NCBI GenBank assembly: GCA_019614645.1 | Contig: JABWDB010000001.1 | Span: 11,139,501-11,203,500 of the forward strand | Reading direction: 5' to 3' | Origin: Stratiolaelaps scimitus | Lineage: Eukaryota > Arthropoda > Arachnida > Mesostigmata > Laelapidae | DNA: 64,000 nucleotides | Part shown: positions 13,101-21,937 of the stretch, one piece after another | Layout of the letters: every line of letters begins with the position of its first letter | How positions within the stretch are numbered: position 1 is the stretch's first letter | The notes under the pieces: model-generated | Database searches by the model: none | The model's input: the letters and a program-made list of their open reading frames with translations, nothing else | What the model was told of the DNA's origin: nothing | Program-made: the position numbers and the translations under genes

Positions 13101-16100
13101 TCCACGGCTCTGGTGTTCGTTCAGGTGACGGACACGAATGACAGTCCTCCTGCGTTCGACCGGCCTTCCGTAGACTGTTCCATCAGCGAGCTGGCCCGAA
13201 GAGGGCAATTTGTCGCCCACCTCGGCGCCAGCGATCCCGACTTCTCACCCAGCGTGCTTAGTGTCCCGCAGACACTGGCACGATTTCCCGACCAGTTTAG
13301 CAACACCCCCAGCCTCGCGTACCAGATCATATCTGGAAGTCAAGCCTTTACTGTTGATCGCTACTCCGGAGTTGTGTCCGTAGGCAATTTGCACTTATTC
13401 CACGAGTTGGTCAAGTCGGATCTCGACGTACACCTGCTGAACGTGTCGGTCACGGACGGAGTGTTCGTCGCCTTCTGCCGGCTACGAGTTCACATTGTAC
13501 CTGCCAACAACCACTCGCCGAAGTTCACCCATTTCGAGTACGAGGCAATCGTGGCCGAAAACTCGAACGCCAACACGTACGTGACGACGGTCTCGGCTAG
13601 CGACCAGGACCGTGGCAACTTTGGCCGCGTAAAGTACCACATCGAATCGGAGGAGAATAGCCGGTATTTCAGCATAGACGCCGACAGTGGCGAAGTACGT
13701 ACAAAGAGATCCCTGGATAGGGAGAGGAAGCAACTCTACAATGTTGCTATCATCGCGGAGGATGGCGGCTGCAGGATTGGGCATAGCGTTGTACGGGTGA
13801 CCGTCACCGATGTCAACGATAACGTGCCCCAATTCATGCTGCCTGAATATCGGGCGAACGTCAAGAACCACACGATTGGGCAAACCATTCTCAAGGTGAC
13901 AGCGGTTGACAAGGACTTGACACTGTCCGCCCTGCGATATTCGATCCACGAGGGCAATCCGCGCAATGTCACGGAAAGCTTTGGCATAGTCGAAGAGACC
14001 GGCGAGATTTACATTAAGAAGCCGCTGAGGGAGGGTCAGATCTATCAGTTCTTCGCGAAAGCATCGGATCGCGTCGAACCCATACAGGAATCAATTGTGC
14101 CGGTTACCATCGTCACTCTACTTCCCAGCCAGGTAGAGCCGTACAGCAAGGCTCGAATGCAGGATCTCTACGTCAAAGAGAACTCCAAGATTCCCACCGT
14201 CATCACGACTCTCGGCGCGCAGCAGTCAAGTGATCTGAAATTTACGCTCATTGCCAACGACAATGACCTGTCGCTGTTTACTATCGATGCCGACACTGGC
14301 CGACTAACAGCGATTCGCTCGCTGGACCGCGAGGAGTGCTTGCGGTACCATGTGGGAATACGGGCCGAAGCTCGCTCCAGCGGTCTAATATCGCTGATCC
14401 AGGTCAATGTGCACGTGATGGACGATAATGATAACAAGCCCCTGTTCGAGTCGACCGCCCAAAGTGGCGGGTATTCGGTGCGCGTCGCTGAGAACGTGCT
14501 CGTCGGCAGTAAGATCCTTCGCCTGATGGCAAACGATGCTGATATTGACTCAAACGGCGTCATAACATACGACTTCTACGAGAGAAACGATCCCGCCGCG
14601 GACATATTTCAGATCGACCCACAAACGGGCTGGGTGACAAATCTGATCGCGCTCGACAGGGAGTCGGTGCCCTCGTACAATCTGACCGTCGTAGCACGCG
14701 ATAACGGCACACCGCTCAAGCAATACTCGTTGACGACGGTTCAGATAACCGTTGTTGATTATAACGATAATCCGCCGCATTTCCCTCAGGAGATGTACGA
14801 CATCGAGGTTGGTGAAGATGCACCCAGCAACACTGAAATCCTCACGCTCAACATCGAGGATCCAGATGATCCTAAAAGTGTAAGTTTGGCCTATAGAATG
14901 TACACGTAACATTGACATGATGGTATTTCCTCCTGTACGTAATATTGACATGATTGCTGTTGTGCTAATACAATAGGCTGTTATACATTTATATATATAT
15001 ATATATTATATGTAAATAAAAAGGGGAGAAAGTGCACGTTTGTGTTTTGGAAGAATACCACCCAAACTGATGTTCGACAAAGCCAGCCCCCGTTCATGGA
15101 CCACGTTTGGATTTTTCCATTTACAGCAAACAATGTACTTCTATCTGACATCTGGAAACGACCGAAATCACTTCGGTCTGTCAGACCACGGAGTTCTATT
15201 CGTGCGACAAAGGCTCGACCGAGAGAGCCAAGAGCATTACATACTTGAGGTGACAGCCAGTGATGGTATCTATCTCGCAAGAACGAAGATTAACATCCGC
15301 CTACGAGACGCCAATGATAATGGCCCAGTATGTCTCCAGTCCGCATATATCGAACAAGTCCGTGAGGACGTTTCGCCCGGGGCACTCATACTTACCGTCA
15401 TTGCGCGCGATGCTGATATCGGCCCAAATGCGATACTTCGATACTCACTTCGCGGCAAAGGCCATGAGCAGTTTCACATCAACGCTAGCACAGGTAAGGG
15501 TATCTACAATTTGGATCACAGGCAAATGGCCGTCTATGAGAAGGAGTAGTGGCATTCTTGTTACAATCTGTTTGATGCTGTATCAATTAATCAAATCAAT
15601 CGATCATTTTGACTTTGTTTCTCGTTGATAACTGTACATACTCGCCTATCAGCGCTCGTGATGTCGATCGCGAGGTGGATTTCACAAATGCGTCTGTTTC
15701 TCCGCGTGTGAAACACCACTCGAGGTTCAAAGAGATGCTGGAAGATACCCGAATAATTCCATGTTGCTTGATAATTTTTTTTTTGTTGACCACATTTATA
15801 ACTACCATCTCCTCACGCGACTTCGTTGACGAACACCAGTATAGTTTCATAAAAGGAAGGTCAACCAAAACACAGCTCCTAGAGGCGATTCAAGACAAGG
15901 CCACTTTCCAGAATGCCAAGGCTGACTTTGACTTTTCAAAGGCTTCAGACCTTCTCAACCACCACTTCCAAGCTTCGACGCTTGAACGTTGACGGTAAAA
16001 CCGTAAATTTGATCAGAAGAGATCTCACGAATCTTACTTTTTGCGTTAAACTGAATGACAAGGAGCCTTATAGTGGCTGTTCTTATCACTTTTATGAAGA

Positions 16101-19100
16101 TGACTTAAAATTGTATGCACCTGTACGCTCGAAAAACGACCGACTGCTCTTGCAGCCCGCTCTCGATGGAATTGCTGACTTCAACGACATGCTGTTCTCT
16201 ATACCTAAATGGGGTAAAAAAAATATAATATTAATAGGGTCATCACAGCCAAGACTACTCCATAAAGGGCGAAGTCATTTCTAGAGTTTCATTGTCAAAA
16301 AACCCATAAGAGTCTAGGTAGAGTATTTGTATTGCTCCACTGTTTGGAGGCCTTACCTAAAGAAACACATTGAAGTGCTTGATCGAGTGCCCGCTCTTCT
16401 CTCGGAGTTCTCTCGGAGAGTTAGCAAATGCTATGATATACCGTGAGAGCATGTACGCCTCCTCTCCGTCAGCGGCTGGAAAACCCGGCAGGCATTGGCA
16501 TGTACGGGAGGCTTCAAAAAATTGGCGCGTGGATGACATGTTTGGCCAAAACCGGCGCTCGGACCAACACATTGAATAACGTGTTACCATGGAGGGTACC
16601 ACGAATTTTATGAGGCACGGATACACGCTCTAGTCGATCTGACTGAGCTTTAACTTTACAATAATACAAGGCAATAATGCAATAATTCCAATTATACAAT
16701 TCCATTCCTAATATTGTACTATATCTGTCACCACCCATTTTGTCAATTAAGAAGTATTTGAATTGAATTGAATAACAAATATGGCCTACTGCGAATATTG
16801 TTGTAAAGAAATACCCAGGTGCATTGCTTTCTTTGGTGGAGTTCTCTATTTTTGTTTCCACTATGTCCTGGTTTAGTGGACATTGAATCGTCTCAGTTTC
16901 GGTAGAGTACCGCTTTAAATATGCTCGATTGTGTCATTAGTCATGAATTAACAGACCACTGCTGATTCTCGTTGGTAAATTTGTAGGTGAATTACGTGTT
17001 AATAAGCCTCTAGATCGTGAGAGCCAGTCGTCGTACAGTCTCACCGCTCACGTACAGGACAGTCAGCACATGGAGTGGTCGTGCACGTCCAGCGTGCACA
17101 TCATGGTCAGCGACGTGAATGACTGCACACCGCAGTTCACTAAGGACAACTACACGGTGTCAATTCCGGAGGATGCTGAGATCGCCACGGTACTAATGAA
17201 GATCTACGCCGTGGACCGTGACGTCGGTATTAATCGTAAGGTGTCGTATGCGCTCGTTGACAACGCGGGCGGACATTTCGAAATACAGGCGAATACTGGC
17301 ATTATTCAATTGATGAAGGCGCTCGATCGGGAAGCGGTCGACACCTACCGTCTGATCGTCGAGGCTGCCGATCACGGACATCCTCAGATGTCCGCAGCGG
17401 TGCAGGTCAACGTCGTCGTCCTTGATGTCAACGACAACCCGCCAGAATTCACGCAGAAAATGTACCACGCCAACATTAGCGAGATGGCACCGCACGGGAC
17501 ACGCATCGTGCAGGTCAAGGCGTTCAGCCGAGATATTGGCATCAACGCTGAAATCAGTTACAGCTTGGAGAATGCGGAACAATTCGATATCGATCCAGAG
17601 TCGGGTATCGTCTCAGTAATGCGCACACTCGACTACGAGAATCAGGCACAATATATGCTGACGGTTGTGGCCAAGGATGGCGGCACCCCGACGCTTAGTT
17701 CGACTAGCCTGCTTAATGTCACCATCATCGACTTCAATGACAACAAGCCGACATTTGACAAGATCCGTTACAACTCTGTCATCCGCGAGGACACCAAGGT
17801 TGGCGAGAAGATCTTGCAGATACAGGCAACCGATGCTGATAGCGGAGTCAATGGCGAACTGTCGTACCAGATTGTGAACGCGACCGAATACAAGGAGTTC
17901 GACGTCGACGCTCGCACCGGCGTTATCATGCTGCGCAAAGCACTCGACAGGGAATCACAATCCGACTACTACTTCGTTGTAATGGCACGTGACGGTGGCG
18001 AGCTCGAACTCAACGAGACAGTTGAGGTTTCCGTGACACTTTCGGATATCAACGATAATGCCCCGCAGTTCGTGAAGGGTGGTAACTATTCGGCGATCGT
18101 GCAAGAGGGTAAACGTGATCAGAAGGTGATCGAGATTCAGGTCACAGACCGCGATACGCCCGCCAACGCCGGGCCCTTCACGCTCACCATCCTAAATGGA
18201 AACTCCAACTTGGACTTCGTTGTTCGGAACATGGCCATTTACACACAAGAGGCACTGAACACCGAGCGACGCGCTGAATACAATCTACAGATTCAGGTCA
18301 GCGACTCGGGAACGCCGTCGCTGAGCTCAAAGACCAGCGTCCACGTCAAGGTCATCGAAGAGAGCAAGTTCCCTCCAGATGTGGACGATCTACATATTCA
18401 CATCACCTCCTACTTGGATGATTTTCCCGGCGGATTGATCGGAAAACTTCACGCCAGTGACAGCGATCCCTACGATAAGCTGATTTACGAACTCGCCGAT
18501 AGGGAGAACTCACTGTTTAGCATCGACCGGGAAGAGGGAACGCTGTCTGCCCAGAATGGTCTGGACGTGGGCTCGTACATCGTGAACTTGAGTGTCAGTG
18601 ACGCCAAATATACGACCGAAGCGCAAGCGTTGGTTGAAGTCTCAATGATTACCGAAGAGGCTCTGTCCAATGCCGTCATCATGACTCTTGCAGACGTCAC
18701 GCCGGAGGACTTTCTTTTAACATATCAGAAAGGCTTTCAGAGCGGACTGAAGATCATATTTGGTCTGAAGAAGCAGAATGTTCACATCATCAGTATCCAG
18801 CCAAGTATCGCCGTCAATGCATCAAGCGCTATCGAGAAACGATCGATCGGTAAACGTTCGTCACAGAGGGACAATCTTGACATCTTGTTCGCACTGCATC
18901 GGAATCAGCAGTACTATCAAGGGACGTTCGTCTCACAAAAACTCCGCGAAAACCAGTCACAGATGGACAAGGAGATCGACAGAAAAGTTATTCATATTTC
19001 GCAGAATCGCTGCAGATCGGGAATGTGCGCGAACGGCGAATGCTCGGATACTGTTGAACTGGATAGAACCGATCTCCAAAGCATTAGCACGGACCGACTG

Positions 19101-20366
19101 AGTTTTGTATCACCTCGCCATTATCCAACATTGGAATGTATCTGTCAACCAGGCTTCGGAGGGCCCAAATGCGAAACGCCTGTCAATGAGTGCTCAAAAA
19201 ACCCGTGCGCATCGCCAAAGATCTGCATCCCCAGCACGCTACAAGCTACCGGCTATACATGCCAGTGTCCAGAGAACACCGGAGGTCCACTGTGCAACGA
19301 AACCTGCGCAGAGTCGAATCTCGACACGTGCTACATCGAGCGTCATCCGTTGAACTTTGATGAGCGATCATATGCCCACTACGAGCTGAACCACGGCATC
19401 GACAAACGGCTGATGTTCAGCGGGCGTGTCCGTTCCTTCCAACAGTCGGGCGTCCTACTCTACGCCGCTGGTCAGAGAGACTATGCGGTTTTGGAAGTGC
19501 ACAATGGCAAGGTGCAGTTCCGCTTCGACTGTGGATCCGGCGAAGGTCTCGTAAGGGTATCGCATAAGACCATCACAGATGGCCGCTGGCACCACATTAT
19601 CTTGGAACGGCGTGGCAACTTTGCCCGTGTGTCCGTCGATCGTAAATGGGAAGCAAGCGGAGTATCACCAGGAAGCCACGACATTCTCAACCTCGACAAG
19701 AAGAACTCTCTATTTATTGGGGCCGCTCTGGTCGGCTCCGCCCGCGATGAAATGCGACGCGGCTTCTTTGGCTGTATGGACGATATTAAGGTGAACTCGG
19801 TATCTCTGCCACTACACATGACCGGCTCGTCGAACGTCGCCCATCTCAAGCGGTTCGTCAACGTCCAGTTTAAATGCAAGGACCCCCTGCCGAATCCGGG
19901 GGCATGCGGCACACAGCCTTGCCACAACGGCGGAACATGCTTACACCCAGGCCAGCACTCAACCAACTATACCTGCGTATGCATTGAGCCTCGCTTCAAG
20001 GGCAGCCACTGCGAGGTCGACACCGATCCGTGCGCGTCGAACCCGTGCTCATTCAGCACCCTCTGCTCAAACGTCTTCGATGGCCGAAACAACGACTTCC
20101 AGTGCGAGTGTCCGCCGCAGCTCAGCGGCAAGCGCTGCGAGTACGGCCAATACTGCAATCCGAACCCGTGTCAGAACAAGGGGGTTTGCGAAGAAGGCGA
20201 AACAGATTTCACTTGTCGCTGCCCAATCGGTTACCGGGGAAACCGTTGCCAGTACGACATCGATGAGTGCCTGCACCATATTTGTGCCCAGGGAGCCACC
20301 TGCATCAACCTACTCGGTATGTAAATAGAAGTTGCTTGAAAAATCTTCACTTATGTATGTAGATAT

Positions 20367-20444
<78 letters not shown>

Positions 20445-21937
20445 AATGATATTCACACGAAGCGAATTGTTTCTTGTCAATTGCAAGGTGGTTTTGAGTG
20501 CGTATGCCCGCCGAACGTGACCGGACCATTCTGCAGTGAGCATCTTCAACCGCCGCTCATCATCTCTAGCCGACTGAACACCACGGTCGAGGAGTTGGTC
20601 GGCATCGTGTCGGTCGTCTCACTGGTCTTCCTGCTGGCCCTCTCAACAGTGTGCTTCTTCCGTTTCCAGTTCAAGAAGCATCGCCGAATGCATTCGCACT
20701 TACAAAGTCACGTCATGCTGCAAGGCTCCACCGGCGATTCCCTTGACTACGGCCTAACATCGAACAATAAGAAACACAAACAAAAGAAGGGCAAACACCA
20801 ACAGCAGGCCACCACAGGTACGGCGCGGATGAATAATATCACCGCAATATGGCCACGATTCAGAAACAGTGATTTCATAGATCCCCTGGACTGTTCCTTT
20901 GAAGTGGGCCCATCGAGAAAACGTCAAAAAATGGCAATAGAAAATATTGAAAGCGTAAACAGACGTGTAACGGTAAACAATATGATATGTGGTGATGCAT
21001 CCAACCAGGCGCACGTCTGCAGATTTTTAAGGTAGCTATGTATATGATGTGATTATGACATGTCATTGAATTGTTGATTTCAGCTGAACAATGCCAGATG
21101 GCTGACCTGCTTCTGGATATCGCGGGCAAGAAACTCGACGGCGGATCCATGATGAACAATCTCGACAAACAGCCCGTTGCTCAGCCGCTGAATGTCCAAT
21201 CGTCAACGATGAGCTCACCGCGACACACGCACGCTGACACAACGTTATGTCAGGGCCTGGCCGCGCCCACCACGACGCAGTCGATCTTGCGGATGCCTCG
21301 CACCGACCTAAATCCGCAATACATTGACAAGGAGCAGATGTACTCCGAGGATAAGATCAAGAACTGCACTCTGGCTAACGCTGCAAGCCAGCCGGGCCTT
21401 CGCTACGATGATCTGGCGAGCTACAGCTGGGATTACAGCGACCTCACGGCCGAGCAGCACGCGCTCACATCAAACATACCCGAGCATGTGCCAGCTATCA
21501 ATGACGAGGTCAATAGTCTTCTGAGCTCAACAGAGTCCAATTCCCATTCAAATCTCACCGCTCTTTTGCCCCCGATCACCCCGCCCCCACCTACAGGCCT
21601 CAGCGACCTTAGTTTTACCACGTCGAGCCCTGTCCAGCTGGGCTTCGAGGACCAGAGCGTGCTGTACAACCGCGGCCTGAATGACTATTTGCCTCCGCAC
21701 GCACTATCACGCGATACGTCCATCAATTCGACGCTTGATGGCGAATTCGTCTCGTACGGCTTTCCGCATACAGGCGGCAAGGGGTTCGTGCTCAATCATA
21801 CCATCAACACCCAGCATATGGTAGCTCTTGCTCCTCATATGGGGGCCCTCGGTCAACAGCCGTCAGCAGCCAGCGACGGGAGCTCAACGAGCGATGACAA
21901 CACAGACAACACCGTCGTGCGCAGGGTTAATGTGTAA
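7039..21937 (+). CDS. kug: Fat-like protocadherin (FAT1/2/3, kugelei type), C-terminal part, ten exons
   Basis: This is a giant single-pass cadherin that acts at the cell surface in planar polarity, adhesion and tissue elongation. Exons 7039-7197, 8652-8833, 9228-9900, 10125-11036, 12281-12623, 13049-14879, 15127-15493, 16987-20316, 20488-20817 and 21084-21937 join in one frame to 2,992 residues and a TAA stop. About 19 cadherin repeats are visible from calcium-binding motifs such as DVNDNAP, DYNDNPP and DFNDNKP with matching LDRE motifs. They are followed by two EGF-like segments, one laminin G domain, four EGFs (the last of calcium-binding DIDEC type), a hydrophobic membrane segment and a ~335-residue tail. 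A single laminin G domain flanked by EGFs fits the FAT1/2/3 group; Drosophila Fat and FAT4 carry two. Family members usually have 34 cadherin repeats, so roughly 15 repeats and the signal peptide are missing upstream. Family assignment is confident; orthology to kugelei is an inference. Confidence 0.93.
7231..7254. repeat. ATA trinucleotide microsatellite
   Basis: Eight uninterrupted ATA/TAA units lie about 30 nt downstream of the exon a donor. Similar tracts occur in this gene's introns (12671-12689) and downstream (23340-23380, 23726-23800, 24319-24345, 25075-25130). They are a genome-wide feature and not gene specific. Confidence 0.85.
7923..7950. repeat. Perfect GC-rich hairpin in a Fat-like intron
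   Basis: Arms of 10 nt at 7923-7932 and 7941-7950 are exact reverse complements (CGTTCGGGCC and GGCCCGAACG), separated by an 8-nt loop. No adjacent T run follows, and no coding frame uses it. It sits in the intron between 7197 and 8652. Function is unknown. Confidence 0.6.
8652..8833 (+). CDS. kug: Fat-like cadherin exon b
   Basis: The acceptor TTTCAG ends at 8651 and the donor GGA|GTAAGT begins at 8834. It encodes VTVATNAPPRFE, an inter-repeat linker, and then the first half of the next cadherin repeat with a PENEPLGTPV strand and FAIDQSSG. The linker lacks the usual DxND acidic motif, so this inter-repeat junction may bind calcium weakly. It joins in frame to the next exon at a phase-0 boundary. 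Confidence 0.88.
9228..9900 (+). CDS. kug: Fat-like cadherin exon c
   Basis: The acceptor CTCACAG ends at 9227 and the donor AATG|GTGAGT begins at 9901. It encodes the end of one repeat (LDYETKQQYLIIVRA, DVNDNAPIL), a complete repeat with a DREIRDFYSFAVE strand and DVNDSPPQF, and most of a third that ends in FSVDSVTGLVKVSQPN. The extension of the open frame past 9900 runs into intron sequence. Confidence 0.92.
10125..11036 (+). CDS. kug: Fat-like cadherin exon d
   Basis: The acceptor CTTTCAG ends at 10124 and the donor AACAG|GTGAGT begins at 11037. It encodes the end of one repeat (DFYRLIVAAHDG), a full repeat with FDREQQASFRLVV and DDQNDNPPTF, another with RAEDPDDGVNG, and the start of a further repeat ending FRLDYQTG. 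Two linkers (PSGMHGSGNN and TRTMPAF) lack the DxNDNxP calcium motif, a known variation in Fat family repeats. The same bases are open on the minus strand by chance. Confidence 0.93.
11652..11735 (-). repeat. SINE-like short repeat, copy 1
   Basis: Read on the minus strand, this segment has a short stem-loop core, CATGCATTAGCATG, followed by a C-rich block and an oligo(A) run. The same arrangement, with several base differences, occurs on the minus strand at 31938-32035. Two diverged copies in the same orientation ending in an A tail suggest a retroposed short element, possibly tRNA derived. I cannot fold a complete tRNA from it. Confidence 0.45.
12281..12623 (+). CDS. kug: Fat-like cadherin exon e
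   Basis: The acceptor GATCAG ends at 12280 and the donor CGAG|GTAAAA begins at 12624. The exon continues exon d as VLYVNEQLDFDKMSKYDLTV, then EDVNNHPPLF and a new repeat that ends in SLDYEKQS. The donor has a weak GTAAAA consensus. An alternative donor would break the clear cadherin continuity into the exon at 13049. Confidence 0.88.
13049..14879 (+). CDS. kug: Fat-like cadherin exon f (large, about six repeats)
   Basis: The acceptor TTGTGCAG ends at 13048 and the donor AAAAGT|GTAAGT begins at 14880, phase 0. It encodes about six cadherin repeats, with linkers DTNDSPPAF, ANNHSPKF, DVNDNVPQF, the non-canonical SQVEPYSK, DDNDNKPLF and DYNDNPPHF. DRE motifs (LDRERKQ, LDREECL, LDRESVP) recur at the expected spacing. 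The codon pattern is clean, with no internal stop over 1.8 kb. Confidence 0.95.
15127..15493 (+). CDS. kug: Fat-like cadherin exon g
   Basis: The acceptor TTTACAG ends at 15126 and the donor CACAG|GTAAGG begins at 15494. It encodes a cadherin repeat half with LDRESQEHYILEVTASDG, the linker DANDNGPVC, and the start of the next repeat through FHINASTG. It joins in frame to 16987 across an intron of about 1.5 kb that contains a LINE relic. Confidence 0.92.
15605..16780 (+). mobile_element. Decayed non-LTR retrotransposon (CR1/jockey-like) in a Fat-like intron
   Basis: Plus-strand fragments in changing frames match the reverse transcriptase of CR1/jockey-type LINEs. There is a QYSFIKGRSTKTQLLE block near 15838, an FDFSKASDLLNH block near 15930, and a degenerate active-site block, YEDDLKLY, near 16095 where the family has Y/FADD. 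A C-terminal FMRHGYT block lies near 16608. The relic ends in a short GAATT-type tail at about 16757-16773, as expected for LINE 3' ends. Frameshifts and stops show that it is dead. It lies in the sense orientation of the host gene, within the intron 15494-16986. Confidence 0.8.
16987..20316 (+). CDS. kug: Fat-like cadherin exon h: last cadherin repeats, EGFs and laminin G
   Basis: The acceptor TTTGTAG ends at 16986 and the donor CTCG|GTATGT begins at 20317. This 3.3 kb exon completes the repeat begun in exon g and carries about five more (DVNDCTPQF, DVNDNPPEF, DFNDNKPTF, DINDNAPQF). A membrane-proximal linker follows with a dibasic stretch at 18831-18870. Next come EGF-like segments (about 19009-19175 and 19180-19305), a laminin G domain (about 19410-19815, containing DGRWHHI), and EGFs at about 19900-20015, 20020-20140 and 20147-20255. 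The exon ends inside the calcium-binding EGF that begins DIDECLHHIC. Confidence 0.96.
20371..20442. repeat. (AT)36 microsatellite in a short coding intron
   Basis: There are 36 uninterrupted AT units, 72 nt, inside the 171-nt intron 20317-20487. The tract ends 45 nt before the acceptor, in the zone where the branch point would lie. It is self-complementary and can form a long hairpin. Length polymorphism between individuals is expected. Confidence 0.97.
20488..20817 (+). CDS. kug: Fat-like cadherin exon i: end of last EGF, membrane segment, start of tail
   Basis: The acceptor TTGCAAG ends at 20487. The exon completes the last EGF (GGFECVCPPNVTGPFC). It then encodes a juxtamembrane stretch and a hydrophobic helix (GIVSVVSLVFLLALSTVCFF, about 20600-20660), followed by a basic stop-transfer run FKKHRR. 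I place the donor at 20818 (CACAG|GTACGG) because it joins in frame to the exon at 21084. This donor is weak and the frame stays open through the intron, so a retained form is possible. Confidence 0.88.
21084..21937 (+). CDS. kug: Fat-like cadherin exon j: cytoplasmic tail and stop
   Basis: The acceptor GATTTCAG ends at 21083 and the stop TAA is at 21935-21937. It encodes about 284 residues of cytoplasmic tail rich in Ser, Thr and Pro. A proline-rich stretch, LLPPITPPPPTGL, is a plausible SH3, WW or EVH1 ligand. A conserved-looking tyrosine and acidic block (YDDLASYSWDYSDL) is also present. The C-terminus is RRVNV, which could be a hydrophobic PDZ ligand but is not the classic vertebrate FAT ending. 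Tail function is inferred, not shown. Confidence 0.9.

Noticed and set aside
13482..13949. Long minus-strand frames beneath the cadherin exons
   Set aside because: Shadows of the strongly coding plus strand, common in GC-balanced coding DNA.
20332..20549. Frames on both strands encoding Tyr-Ile repeats
   Set aside because: Pure product of the AT microsatellite.
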